Made by a program: the position numbers and the translations under genes. A DNA stretch of 64,000 nucleotides, from the NCBI RefSeq assembly GCF_035944375.1, contig NZ_DASZBE010000019.1; one strand, 5' to 3'. The notes under the pieces are model-generated. The model did no database searches. It had not been told where the DNA came from and saw only the letters and a program-made list of their open reading frames with translations. Positions 17,303 through 25,009 of the stretch are shown one piece after another. This stretch comes from Allobosea sp035944375. GTDB taxonomy: Bacteria > Pseudomonadota > Alphaproteobacteria > Rhizobiales > Beijerinckiaceae. The stretch's first letter is position 1, and each line of letters opens with the position of its first letter.

Positions 17303-18646
17303 TCACACCAACATCGCCATCGGCTTCTCGATATAGCCCTTGAAGGCCGCCAGCAGCTCGGCGCCGAGCGCGCCGTCGACCGCGCGGTGGTCGGTCGAGA
17401 GCGTTACCGACATCACGGTCGCGACCGCAAGCTGGCCGCCCTTGACCACGGCGCGCTGCTCACCGGCGCCCACCGCCAGGATGGTGGCATGGGGCGGGTT
17501 CACGATCGCGGCGAAGTCCTTGACCCCGAACATGCCGAGATTGGAGACCGCCGTCGTGCCGCCCTGATACTCCTCGGGCTTGAGCTTGCGGGCCTTGGCG
17601 CGGGCCGCCATGTCCTTCATCTCGTTGGAGATCTGCGACAGGCTCTTGTGGCAGGCATCGCGGATGATCGGGGTGATCAGCCCGCCGGGGATCGAGACGG
17701 CGACGCCGACATCGGCGTGCTTGTGCTTGAGCATCGCGTTTTCGGTCCAGCTCACATTGGCGTCCGGCACGGCCCTCAGCGCCAGCGCCAGCGCCTTGAT
17801 CACCATGTCGTTGACCGAGAGCTTGTAGGCCGGCTTGCCGTCCTTCTCGGGCGCGGCGGCGTTGAGTTCGCCGCGCAGCTTGAGCAGGGCGTCGAGCTCG
17901 CAATCGACCGTGACGTAGAAATGCGGAACGGTCTGCTTGGCCTCGAGCAGGCGGCGCGCGATCGTCTTGCGCATGCCGTCATGCGGCACCTCCTCATAGG
18001 AATCGGCTGCGAACAGCTTCTTGACCTGCTCGTCGGAGGGTCCGGTCGCCAGCGGCGCAGCCGCAGGCTTCGGCGCGGACGCCGGAGCAGCCGTCGCCGG
18101 CGCGGCAGCCGGCGCAGCCTTGGCGCCACCGCCAGCCTTCGCCGCCTCGATGTCCTTCTCGACGATGCGGCCATGGGGGCCCGAGCCCTGAACCTTCGAC
18201 AGGTCGAGACCGGCCTCCTTGGCGAGGCGGCGCGCCAGCGGCGAGGCGAAGGGGCGCTCGCCGGAAGACGCAGCCGGCGCCGCAGCGGCAGGAGCAGCAG
18301 CGGCCGGTGCCGGGGCCTCTGCCTTGGCCGCTTCAGCCTTGGGAGCGTCGGCAGCTTTGGGAGCCTCTGCCTTGGCCGGTGCGGAGGCCGCCTTCACATC
18401 CTCGCCCTCGGCCGCGATCACGCCGATGATCTCGTTGACCGCGACATCGGCCGTGCCGTCCGGCACCAGGATCTTCGCCAGAATGCCCTCGTCGACGGCC
18501 TCGACTTCCATCGTCGCCTTGTCGGTCTCGATCTCGGCAATGATGTCGCCGGACTTGATGGTGTCGCCTTCCTTCTTCAGCCACTTGGCGAGATTGCCCT
18601 TCTCCATCGTGGGAGAGAGCGCGGGCATCAGGATGTTGGTTGCCAT
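17303..18646 (-). CDS. pdhC: Pyruvate dehydrogenase E2, dihydrolipoyl acetyltransferase
   Basis: Core of the pyruvate dehydrogenase complex, moving the acetyl group to CoA. The 447 residues contain one lipoyl domain (lysine in IETDKATMEVEAVDEG near residue 43), an Ala/Pro-rich swinging linker, a peripheral subunit-binding domain (ASPLARRLAKEAGLDLSKV near residue 135), a second linker and the catalytic domain ending with STDHRAVDGALGAELL, where the His and Asp are the catalytic residues. It follows pdhB by 11 bases. Confidence 0.97.
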   Translation of the reverse strand: MATNILMPALSPTMEKGNLAKWLKKEGDTIKSGDIIAEIETDKATMEVEAVDEGILAKILVPDGTADVAVNEIIGVIAAEGEDVKAASAPAKAEAPKAADAPKAEAAKAEAPAPAAAAPAAAAPAASSGERPFASPLARRLAKEAGLDLSKVQGSGPHGRIVEKDIEAAKAGGGAKAAPAAAPATAAPASAPKPAAAPLATGPSDEQVKKLFAADSYEEVPHDGMRKTIARRLLEAKQTVPHFYVTVDCELDALLKLRGELNAAAPEKDGKPAYKLSVNDMVIKALALALRAVPDANVSWTENAMLKHKHADVGVAVSIPGGLITPIIRDACHKSLSQISNEMKDMAARAKARKLKPEEYQGGTTAVSNLGMFGVKDFAAIVNPPHATILAVGAGEQRAVVKGGQLAVATVMSVTLSTDHRAVDGALGAELLAAFKGYIEKPMAMLV

Positions 18647-18657
18647 CGGTCAGCCTC

Positions 18658-20091
18658 TCAGCGGTAGCAGACGGCTTTGGCCGCCGCGATGACCTCGCCG
18701 ACATTCGGCAAAGCGAGCTTCTCGAGGTTCGCGGCGTAGGGCATCGGCACGTCCTTGCCGGTGACGCGGGCGACGGGCGCGTCGAGATAGTCGAACGCGG
18801 CTTCCATGATCTTCATGCCGATCTCGGCGGTGACGCCGGACTGCGGGAAGCCTTCCTCGACCGCGACGCAGCGGTTGGTCTTCTGGATCGAGGCGACGAC
18901 GGTCTCGATGTCCATCGGGCGGATGGTTCTGAGGTCGATGACCTCGGCCTCGATGCCCTCCTTGGCCAGCGCCTCGGCGGCGCCGAGCGCATAGGTCATG
19001 CCGATGCCGAAGGAGACGATGGTGACGTCGGTGCCCGGGCGGGCGACCTTGGCCTTGCCGATCGGGATCAGGAAATCGTCGCCCTTGGGCACGTCGAAGG
19101 AGCGGCCGTAGAGGATTTCGTTCTCGAGGAAGATGATCGGGTTCGGGTCGCGGATGGCGCTCTTGAGCAGGCCCTTGGCGTCGGACGCGCTGTAAGGCAT
19201 CACCACCTTGAGGCCGGGCACGTTGGAGTACCAGGCGGCGTAGTCGTGGCTGTGCTGCGCGCCGACGCGGGCGGCCGCGCCGTTGGGGCCGCGGAACACG
19301 ATCGGGCAGCCCATCTGGCCGCCGGACATGTAGAGCGTCTTGGCGGCGGAGTTGATGATCTGGTCGATCGCCTGCATGGCGAAGTTGAAGGTCATGAACT
19401 CGACGATGGGGCGCAGACCGGTCAGCGCCGCGCCGACGCCGATGCCGGCGAAGCCGTGCTCGGTGATCGGGGTATCGATGACGCGCTTGGCGCCGAACTC
19501 CTGCAGCAGGCCCTGGGTCACCTTATAGGCGCCCTGGTACTCGGCCACCTCCTCGCCCATGACGAAGACGTCGCCGTCGCGGCGCATCTCCTCGGCCATG
19601 GCGTCGCGCAGCGCCTCGCGGACGGTCATGCTGACGATCTCGGCGCCGGCCGGGAATTCCGACGAGGCGTCGTAGCTCTTGGGCGTCGCCGGCGGGTTGG
19701 CGACGGCCGATTCCGCCTTGGGCGCGGCCGCGACCTTGGGCGCCTCGCCGACCGCGGCCGGGGGAGCGGACTGCGCCGCCTGCGGCGCGCTCTCGGCCGG
19801 CTTGCTGGACTGGCCGGCGCCGCCGCTGGCGGCCGCCTTCGCATCCTCGCCCTCGGCGGCGATGATGCCGATCGGCGTGTTGACCGCAACGTTCTCGGTG
19901 CCGTCGGCGACGAGGATCTTGGCGAGGATGCCCTCGTCGACGGCCTCGACCTCCATGGTCGCCTTGTCGGTCTCGATCTCGGCGATGATGTCGCCGGCCT
20001 TGACGCTGTCGCCCTCGGCTTTCAGCCACTTGGCGAGCTTGCCCTGCTCCATCGTGGGCGAAAGGGCAGGCATGAGAATGTCGATCGGCAT
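18658..20091 (-). CDS. pdhB: Pyruvate dehydrogenase E1 beta subunit with N-terminal lipoyl domain
   Basis: Second half of the thiamine-diphosphate decarboxylase. The first 80 residues are a lipoyl domain with the same motif as PdhC (IETDKATMEVEAVDEG), joined by an Ala/Pro-rich linker to the E1-beta transketolase fold beginning at MTVREALRDAMAEEM near residue 153. The fusion of lipoyl domain and E1-beta is a known trait of alphaproteobacteria such as Sinorhizobium. At 477 residues it is longer than ordinary PdhB by this addition. It lies between pdhA and pdhC in the operon. Confidence 0.97.
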   Translation of the reverse strand: MPIDILMPALSPTMEQGKLAKWLKAEGDSVKAGDIIAEIETDKATMEVEAVDEGILAKILVADGTENVAVNTPIGIIAAEGEDAKAAASGGAGQSSKPAESAPQAAQSAPPAAVGEAPKVAAAPKAESAVANPPATPKSYDASSEFPAGAEIVSMTVREALRDAMAEEMRRDGDVFVMGEEVAEYQGAYKVTQGLLQEFGAKRVIDTPITEHGFAGIGVGAALTGLRPIVEFMTFNFAMQAIDQIINSAAKTLYMSGGQMGCPIVFRGPNGAAARVGAQHSHDYAAWYSNVPGLKVVMPYSASDAKGLLKSAIRDPNPIIFLENEILYGRSFDVPKGDDFLIPIGKAKVARPGTDVTIVSFGIGMTYALGAAEALAKEGIEAEVIDLRTIRPMDIETVVASIQKTNRCVAVEEGFPQSGVTAEIGMKIMEAAFDYLDAPVARVTGKDVPMPYAANLEKLALPNVGEVIAAAKAVCYR

Positions 20092-20148
20092 GAACGCACC
20101 CGGAATGATTGGACGAGGCGAAAGGGAAAGGCGGCGCGGCGAAGGCCC

Positions 20149-21249
20149 TCAGGCCTTGGCCGGCTCCAGCAGGATGTCCGTGAACAGCTCCGACGGATCG
20201 GGCTCGGGGTCGTGTGTCGCGAACTCGGCCGCGTCGTTGACGATCTCGCGGACCTTGGCGTCGATCGCCTTCAGCTCGTCCTCGCCGACCTTGAACTCGC
20301 GGGTGAGACGCCCCCTCACCTGTTCGATCGGGTCGTGCTCCTCGCGCATGCGCTGGACCTCGTCCTTGGAGCGGTACTTGGCGGGGTCCGACATCGAGTG
20401 GCCGCGATAGCGGTAGGTCTGCATCTCCAGGATATAGGGGCCCTGGCCGCTGCGGGCGTGCTCGATGGCCCGCGTCGCGGCATCGCGCACGGCGCGCACA
20501 TCCATGCCGTCGACCTGCTCGCCGGGAATGCCGAAGGAGACGCCGCGGCGCGAGAAGTCGGTCTGGGCCGAGGCGCGGTTGACCGAGGTCCCCATGGCAT
20601 AGCGGTTGTTTTCGATGATGAACACGACCGGCAGCTTCCAGAGCTGGGCCATGTTGAAGCTCTCATAGACCTGGCCCTGATTGGCCGCGCCGTCGCCGAA
20701 ATAGGCGAGCGAGACGCGCCCGTCCTCGCGGTACCAGTTGGCGAAGCCGAGACCCGTGCCGAGCGAGACCTGGGCGCCGACGATGCCGTGGCCGCCATAG
20801 AAGTTCTTCTCGCGGGAGAACATGTGCATCGAGCCGCCCTTGCCGCGCGAATAGCCGCCGCGCCGCCCGGTCAGCTCGGCCATCACGCCGCGCGATTCCA
20901 TCCCGCAGGCGAGCATGTGGCCGTGGTCGCGATAGCCGGTGATGACCTGGTCGCCCTCCTTGGACGCCATCTGCATGCCGACGACGACCGCTTCCTGCCC
21001 GATATAGAGGTGGCAGAAGCCGCCGATCAGGCCCATGCCGTACATCTGGCCGGCCTTCTCCTCGAAGCGGCGGATCAGCAGCATCTCGCGATAGGCGTGG
21101 AGGTCTTCCTCCCTGGTGAAGACCGCCATGTTGCTGGGCGCGGCGGCGGACGCCTTGTCGGCGCCGGCCTTGGCCGTTCGCGCCTTGGCCGGCTTGGCGG
21201 CGGATTTGACGGGGGCGGCAGCTTTCGTCTTGCGCGCGGCAACGGCCAT
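20149..21249 (-). CDS. pdhA: Pyruvate dehydrogenase E1 alpha subunit
   Basis: Decarboxylates pyruvate with thiamine diphosphate and feeds the complex. The 366 residues carry the cofactor motif GDGAANQGQVYESFNMA ending in IIENN near residue 210, and the regulatory-loop region YRYRGHSMSDP near residue 283. The first ~45 residues are a low-complexity Ala/Lys tail that is not part of the fold. It is the first gene of the pdh operon. The ribosome site TTGGAGGACC is part of a palindrome (see 21260-21279), hinting at control at the leader. Confidence 0.97.
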   Translation of the reverse strand: MAVAARKTKAAAPVKSAAKPAKARTAKAGADKASAAAPSNMAVFTREEDLHAYREMLLIRRFEEKAGQMYGMGLIGGFCHLYIGQEAVVVGMQMASKEGDQVITGYRDHGHMLACGMESRGVMAELTGRRGGYSRGKGGSMHMFSREKNFYGGHGIVGAQVSLGTGLGFANWYREDGRVSLAYFGDGAANQGQVYESFNMAQLWKLPVVFIIENNRYAMGTSVNRASAQTDFSRRGVSFGIPGEQVDGMDVRAVRDAATRAIEHARSGQGPYILEMQTYRYRGHSMSDPAKYRSKDEVQRMREEHDPIEQVRGRLTREFKVGEDELKAIDAKVREIVNDAAEFATHDPEPDPSELFTDILLEPAKA

Positions 21250-21259
21250 CGGCGGTCCT

Positions 21260-21279
21260 CCAAGGTCACTCGACCTTGG
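21260..21279 (-). promoter_or_regulatory. Perfect palindrome next to the pdhA ribosome binding site
   Basis: CCAAGGTC and GACCTTGG face each other across 4 bases, 10 bases upstream of the pdhA ATG. On the transcript the 3' arm runs into the GGAGG ribosome site. It could be a protein operator in DNA or a hairpin limiting ribosome access. Confidence 0.6.
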
Positions 21280-21342
21280 TTGTAGAGGATCGCAAAACCC
21301 TTGGCGAGGCGGCTATCTCGCATTGCAGCATGAGCCAAGCCC

Positions 21343-21410
21343 ATGAATACAAAGCGAATTCACAACATAACTGAATTCAAGTTAATCGATACGTCCGGGA
21401 CTATTTGCCG
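21343..21410. promoter_or_regulatory. AT-rich region upstream of the pdh operon
   Basis: About 70 bases much richer in A and T than the surroundings, with two GAATTC sites spaced by CACAACATAACT forming an inverted arrangement (21358-21381). It lies 95-160 bases upstream of pdhA and is the most likely promoter and operator area of the operon. I could not place a confident -35/-10 pair. Confidence 0.35.
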
Positions 21411-21426
21411 GCGTCGACGCCCCGCC

Positions 21427-21738
21427 TCAGCGGCCCATCAGGATGACGTCGTTCTTGTGGACGCGGCCGAGGCTGTCACGGGCCCGCTCCTCCAGCACGT
21501 CGCGGTCGACGGCCTCGTCGCGCACGAGCGCGAGCCGGCTCTCCCAGAGCTTGCGCTCGGTGGCCAGCGTAGCGAGTTCGGTCTCCATCTCGCGCAGCGA
21601 ATCCTTCAGCGTGTCGCGGGCATCCAGGCCGCGCGAGCCGTGCTGCGCATGGAACATGAAATAGCTGACCGCCGCACCCGACACGAGGTAGAGCGCGAGG
21701 GTGATGAGGACGGATCGGACGCCGCGACGGATGACCAT
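21427..21738 (-). CDS. FtsB/DivIC-family septum formation initiator
   Basis: Small bitopic division protein that, by family, links with FtsL and FtsQ at the septum. The 103 residues have one N-terminal membrane helix (VLITLALYLVSGAAVSYFMF), then a heptad-rich coiled coil (LKDSLREMETELATLATERKLWESRL), then LEERARDSLGRVHKNDVILM, typical of the family end. The frame is open further upstream but the ATG at 21738 gives the normal length. Placement just upstream of the pdh operon is common in alphaproteobacteria. Confidence 0.88.
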   Translation of the reverse strand: MVIRRGVRSVLITLALYLVSGAAVSYFMFHAQHGSRGLDARDTLKDSLREMETELATLATERKLWESRLALVRDEAVDRDVLEERARDSLGRVHKNDVILMGR

Positions 21739-21773
21739 GGCCTCAGCGTTAGGGCGCCTTGGTTTCCGACCGG

Positions 21774-22862
21774 TTAACGCGGCAACGTCACCACGGCCGC
21801 TCCGTCGGCCAGCGGGGCCGTGCCGTTTGCCACAGCCACGAGATCGGCCTCCAGGCGCCGCGCGATCGGCAGGCGGTAATGCACCCGATCCCAGTAGTTG
21901 TCGTCGCGCCGTGTGATCGGCGAGGTCAGCGCATAGTCGACCACGGTCGCGCCGCGGCGGGTGGCCACGGCAGCGAGACCCTGCTTGCAGGCGGCGTAGC
22001 GCTGCCCCGCCGCGGAGCCCTCGCGCGGCATCATCGCATAATGGGCCGGCGGCAGCACGAACAGCACCCGCGTCGACGACGGCAGACGGGCGAGCGACCC
22101 GTCGAGCCAGGCCAGCGCCGGGAAGCGCCACTGCGCCCGTGCCTCGGCCGAGACGGGCTCCGGCGGCACGATCGGCGCCGGGTCGGGCGCGACGCCGCCC
22201 CGGTCGGCATAGAGATGCATCCGGGCACGGGCGAGATCGTACAGCTCTTCAGGCGGGGTGAAGACCTCGTAGCCGTCGCCGCGGATCCGCTCCGGCATCA
22301 GGCCGAGGTGGTGCGCGAACAGTCGCGCCGCGATCTCGAGCGTGGTCAGGTTCATCAGCTCCGGCCAGTCGCGCCAGCCGACGCCGTCATAAAGCCAGGG
22401 CGGGAAGGGCCGCGGCGTCAGCCGCTTGGCCGGCTCCGTCGCATCGGCTTCGCACCAGGTCGAATCGATGCCCCAGAGCACGGTGCGGGGCGCGGCCACC
22501 TGGCGTGCGAACAGCTCCGCCATCTGGACCTGCTCCCAGGGCGTCGCGGCGTTCATCCCAAGATTGACGAAGCGCCCGCCGATGCCGTCCGACAGCGCGG
22601 CGGGATCGAGCAGGCGCATGGTGGAGGTGCCGAACACGGCCGAATCGAAGCGTCCGGAGCGGACGAGCTGCGGGTACATGAAGCGCTGGTTGATATCCAT
22701 GATCGGGCGCGGCGCCTGCCCGCTGGCGACGCGCAGCCCGAAGGGATCGAGCGCCGCGACGAAGCCCCACAGGACGAACAGCGTCGCCGCAGCGGTGCCG
22801 AAGAACCCGACCGTCCAGCGTGTCCAGGCGGCCGTCGCCTGCGATCGCTCCGCACCGCTCAT
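21774..22862 (-). CDS. SGNH-like exported or membrane-anchored protein, function unknown
   Basis: A membrane helix near the start (WTVGFFGTAAATLFVLWGFVA) is followed by an extracytoplasmic domain of about 320 residues. FGTSTMRLLDP early in it and YWDRVHYR near the end resemble the Ser and Asp-x-x-His blocks of SGNH hydrolases, seen also in DltD/AlgX-like proteins of polysaccharide modification. I do not recognise the exact family, and no polysaccharide genes lie nearby. The chosen ATG at 22862 gives a normal signal-anchor; an ATG at 22922 adds 20 residues. It ends 35 bases from the start of the FtsB-like gene. Confidence 0.7.
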   Translation of the reverse strand: MSGAERSQATAAWTRWTVGFFGTAAATLFVLWGFVAALDPFGLRVASGQAPRPIMDINQRFMYPQLVRSGRFDSAVFGTSTMRLLDPAALSDGIGGRFVNLGMNAATPWEQVQMAELFARQVAAPRTVLWGIDSTWCEADATEPAKRLTPRPFPPWLYDGVGWRDWPELMNLTTLEIAARLFAHHLGLMPERIRGDGYEVFTPPEELYDLARARMHLYADRGGVAPDPAPIVPPEPVSAEARAQWRFPALAWLDGSLARLPSSTRVLFVLPPAHYAMMPREGSAAGQRYAACKQGLAAVATRRGATVVDYALTSPITRRDDNYWDRVHYRLPIARRLEADLVAVANGTAPLADGAAVVTLPR

Positions 22863-22961
22863 TCCGTCGCCGTCCCAAATCCGCACCGCCCGAGGTGCCA
22901 GCCACCGGCCGCCGCGCCGCATTGCCGCGCTTCTGACATGGAAAGGCCGGGCGGAACAATG

Positions 22962-22990
22962 TTGACCCGCAGCCGGGGCATCCGTATGTC
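22962..22990 (+). promoter_or_regulatory. Sigma-70 promoter of tRNA-Lys
   Basis: TTGACC and TATGTC are separated by 17 bases and end 11 bases before the first base of the tRNA, an ideal spacing for a start near 22997. Confidence 0.75.
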
Positions 22991-23001
22991 AGCGCCCGTG
23001 A

Positions 23002-23076
23002 GGGCGGGTAGCTCAGTGGTAGAGCACGTGACTTTTAATCATGTGGTCGAGGGTTCGATCCCCTCCCCGCTCACCA
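23002..23076 (+). tRNA. tRNA-Lys (anticodon UUU)
   Basis: A complete cloverleaf: acceptor stem GGGCGGG / CCCGCTC with one G-U pair, D-arm GCTC-AGTGGTA-GAGC, anticodon loop CTTTTAA with UUU at its centre, T-arm GAGGG-TTCGATC-CCCTC, discriminator A and an encoded CCA. The length is 75 bases. The anticodon reads AAA and AAG lysine codons. No integrase or duplicated 3' end is visible nearby. Confidence 0.97.
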
Positions 23077-23129
23077 CGATCCCGACATCAGGAATCTCTG
23101 CTCCCTGAAGAGGCAGCCGCGCCTCGCCC

Positions 23130-23417
23130 TCAGCCGAGCCGGCGCGTCGGCGGCCGATGGCCGGGGGGAAGGCTGGGGTGAGGGACCTGATAGCGTCCGC
23201 CGCCGCCCCCCAGTCCCAGCGCCGGCCAGCCCGGATCGGCATAGCCACCGAGTTCGTGGCAGCGATGGCGGATGCGCTCGCGCTCCGTCGTCGCATCGGC
23301 ACACATCGAGACCTGCCCGCGCGACCAGAAGGCCTGGGCCGGCGCCGGGCCGAGCGTGACGCAGAGCACCCCGCCGATCATCGCGACGGCAGTTCCCATG
23401 GCGAGCGTGCGAGTCAT
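23130..23417 (-). CDS. Small exported protein of unknown function
   Basis: The 95-residue protein has a clear signal peptide (LAMGTAVAMIGGVLCVTLGPAPAQA, cleavage after residue 29). The mature part has two cysteines (MCADATTERERIRHRC) and a Gly/Pro-rich tail. AGGGACC precedes the ATG. I do not recognise the family. It is convergent with the tRNA. Confidence 0.65.
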   Translation of the reverse strand: MTRTLAMGTAVAMIGGVLCVTLGPAPAQAFWSRGQVSMCADATTERERIRHRCHELGGYADPGWPALGLGGGGGRYQVPHPSLPPGHRPPTRRLG

Positions 23418-23512
23418 GGTGAGGTCCCTGCCCGGCCCCGGACTATCGGTGCCGCCTGCCGATCATCAGGCCGCGTGACCTTTTGAGGAATCCTTAAAGC
23501 CAGTCGGGTCCC

Positions 23513-23562
23513 GGGCGCTCCATCCGCTCCATGGGCCATGGCAGCGGGAACATGGAGCGCCC
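23513..23562. repeat. Long inverted repeat upstream of the HigA-like gene
   Basis: GGGCGCTCCAT (23513-23523) and ATGGAGCGCCC (23552-23562) form a perfect 11-bp outer stem; CCGCT/AGCGG and CCAT/ATGG inside can extend it. The structure ends 38 bases before the start of the next gene. No T-run follows, so a simple terminator is unlikely. Confidence 0.65.
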
Positions 23563-23600
23563 TCAGGGGTAGTTCGGGAGACGAGCAGCGGAGGATGACG

Positions 23601-23825
23601 ATGCGCGTGTCGGTGGACCATTCAGCCCATTGCGGCGAGCCGGACCAGCCGCGGATCCGGATCGAGACGCTCGATGATTACGAATCCGCGACCCGCCGGA
23701 TCGCCGCTCTGGACGCTTCGAGCCGCGGCGAAACCGAAGAGCGCGAGCGTGCGGCGCTGGTCGAGGCGATCGCCGCCTGGGATCGGCGGCATGACGACGC
23801 CTCGGGTTGGCGCGAGCCCTCCTGA
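23601..23825 (+). CDS. Short protein resembling the N-terminal part of HigA-type antitoxins
   Basis: The 74 residues contain PRIRIETLDDYESATRRIAALD followed by GETEERERAALVEAIAAWDRR. This is the pattern of the region ahead of the helix-turn-helix in HigA/XRE antitoxins, but the DNA-binding domain is missing and no toxin gene is adjacent. GGAGG at 23589-23593 lies too close to the ATG at 23595 and correctly placed for the ATG at 23601, which decides the start. The function is unknown and the similarity is by eye. Confidence 0.6.
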   Translation: MRVSVDHSAHCGEPDQPRIRIETLDDYESATRRIAALDASSRGETEERERAALVEAIAAWDRRHDDASGWREPS

Positions 23826-23865
23826 CCGGCTGGCATCGCTTCCCGGCATCCAATCGCGAGCATGG

Positions 23866-24081
23866 TCAGATGTCGTTGCTGGCGTTCAGTTGCTCCGGCC
23901 GCAGGCCTTCATCGACCGTGGCGTTCTCATTGCGAGGAGCGCCTCCGCCTTCGCCCCAGGCGGCGATGATGGCTCGGGCGGCGTCGGCGAGCGTGGCCGC
24001 AGGATCGTGGTCTCTTCTGTAGCTCGCGAGCGCGGCCTGCTCCCGCTGGCCCAGCATGATGGTCACCGGAACGTCGCTCAT
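23866..24081 (-). CDS. Small basic-helix protein of unknown function
   Basis: The 71 residues begin MSDVPVTIMLGQREQAALASYRRDH, a short strand and helix reminiscent of ribbon-helix-helix proteins, then a helix LADAARAIIAAWGE and an acidic tail. AAAGGA lies 6 bases before the ATG, a strong ribosome site. The upstream EcfG-like promoter at 24139-24164 suggests stress control. The family is not recognised. Confidence 0.65.
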   Translation of the reverse strand: MSDVPVTIMLGQREQAALASYRRDHDPAATLADAARAIIAAWGEGGGAPRNENATVDEGLRPEQLNASNDI

Positions 24082-24138
24082 CGCCAGTCCTTTGCTGATG
24101 GGGCTTGTGCCGATGGGCCAAGCCTCTGTCGAACGCCA

Positions 24139-24164
24139 AACCCGCCGGGTTCGCCCGGAGTTCC
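24139..24164 (-). promoter_or_regulatory. EcfG-like promoter for the 71-residue gene
   Basis: On the minus strand GGAAC and GGTT are 17 bases apart, matching GGAAC-N16/17-CGTT except for the first base of the -10. The start of transcription would be near 24131, about 50 bases before the ATG. The -35 is half of a GTTCCGGAAC palindrome. Confidence 0.5.
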
Positions 24165-24336
24165 GGAACATTCGCCGCAAGCTCCCCATGCGCCGTCGGC
24201 GGCAGGCGGGGCGGACCCTTGCCGGTCGGTCCGGAGCCGATTTTTTGGCGAGAGCGTGAACAATCGCGGGCCGCGCGTGTTGATGAGGCAGACCGTCGCA
24301 AGGCGGACGACCCCCGACTGACTGAAGGAGGACACC

Positions 24337-24957
24337 ATGTTCAAGCATCACCTCGCCGCGACCTCGCTGGCTTTCGCGCTGATGAGCGCCACCGCCATCG
24401 CCCAGACCGCTGCGCCCGCTCCGGCTGCGCCCAATACCGCTCCGAATTCCACGATGGCCCCCTCGACCGCGGCTCCCGCCGCTTCCGGCGCGCAGGCGAC
24501 GCTCGCGCCGCAGAATCAGGCGATGCGCGGCAACTGGCGCGCCTCCAAGCTGATGGGCGTCGACATCTACGGTCCCGACAACCAGAAGGTCGGTGACGTC
24601 ACCGAAGTGCTGATCGACAGTTCCGGCAAGATCACCGGCGTGACCGTCGGCGTCGGCGGTTTCCTCGGCATCGGCGCCAAGGACGTCGCGGTGAAGTTCG
24701 AGGAGGTCAACTGGAGCATGCAGCCGATGGCGGCGACCGCCACGGGCACCGCCGCGACCGGCACGAGCACCGCAACGAATGCGGGGACCGCAGCGCCCGG
24801 CGCGGCCGGCACTGCCGCCACCGCGCCGCGTGCCACCGGGACGGCCGGAACGGCCGCCACGGCGCCGATGGACCAGATGTATCCGGACCACGGCAAGATC
24901 AACATGACCAAGGATCAGCTCAATGCCGCCCCGGCGGTGACCTACTCCAACACCTGA
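24337..24957 (+). CDS. Exported PRC-barrel domain protein
   Basis: The 206 residues start with a signal peptide (LAATSLAFALMSATAIAQ), then an Ala/Pro/Thr-rich spacer. A PRC-barrel domain runs from about residue 68 to 130 (RASKLMGVDIYGPDNQKVGDVTEVLIDSSG and VGVGGFLGIGAKDVAVKFEEV), followed by a long low-complexity Ala/Thr/Gly tail ending PAVTYSNT. Such periplasmic PRC-barrel proteins are common and poorly characterised in Hyphomicrobiales and often stress-linked. GAAGGAGGA precedes the ATG. Upstream TGAAC-N16-TGTT (-10 near 24278) is only a weak EcfG resemblance. Confidence 0.88.
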   Translation: MFKHHLAATSLAFALMSATAIAQTAAPAPAAPNTAPNSTMAPSTAAPAASGAQATLAPQNQAMRGNWRASKLMGVDIYGPDNQKVGDVTEVLIDSSGKITGVTVGVGGFLGIGAKDVAVKFEEVNWSMQPMAATATGTAATGTSTATNAGTAAPGAAGTAATAPRATGTAGTAATAPMDQMYPDHGKINMTKDQLNAAPAVTYSNT

Positions 24958-24975
24958 TCCGGCCCAAGCTTGAGG

Positions 24976-25009
24976 CGCCCGCCGTCCACCCGGACGGCGG
25001 GCGTTTTTT
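24976..25009. terminator. Rho-independent terminator after the PRC-barrel gene
   Basis: A perfect 12-bp stem (CGCCCGCCGTCC / GGACGGCGGGCG) with a 4-base loop is followed by six T's on the plus strand. The T-run reaches the stop codon of nnr on the other strand, so the two convergent genes share this end. Confidence 0.9.

Noticed and set aside
15809..18667. 952-codon plus-strand frame
   Set aside because: Antisense of lpdA and pdhC. The protein is dominated by Asp, His, Gly and Arg, as expected when GC-rich codons are read on the opposite strand.
18640..21285. 881-codon plus-strand frame
   Set aside because: Antisense shadow of pdhB and pdhA with the same low-complexity look.
23524..23600. 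EcfG promoter before the HigA-like gene
   Set aside because: A GGAAC is present at 23547, but no CGTT-like -10 is found 16 or 17 bases downstream.
23002..24960. tRNA-Lys with a run of small orphan genes as a genomic island
   Set aside because: No integrase, no duplicated tRNA 3' end and no obvious base-composition shift, so an island cannot be supported.
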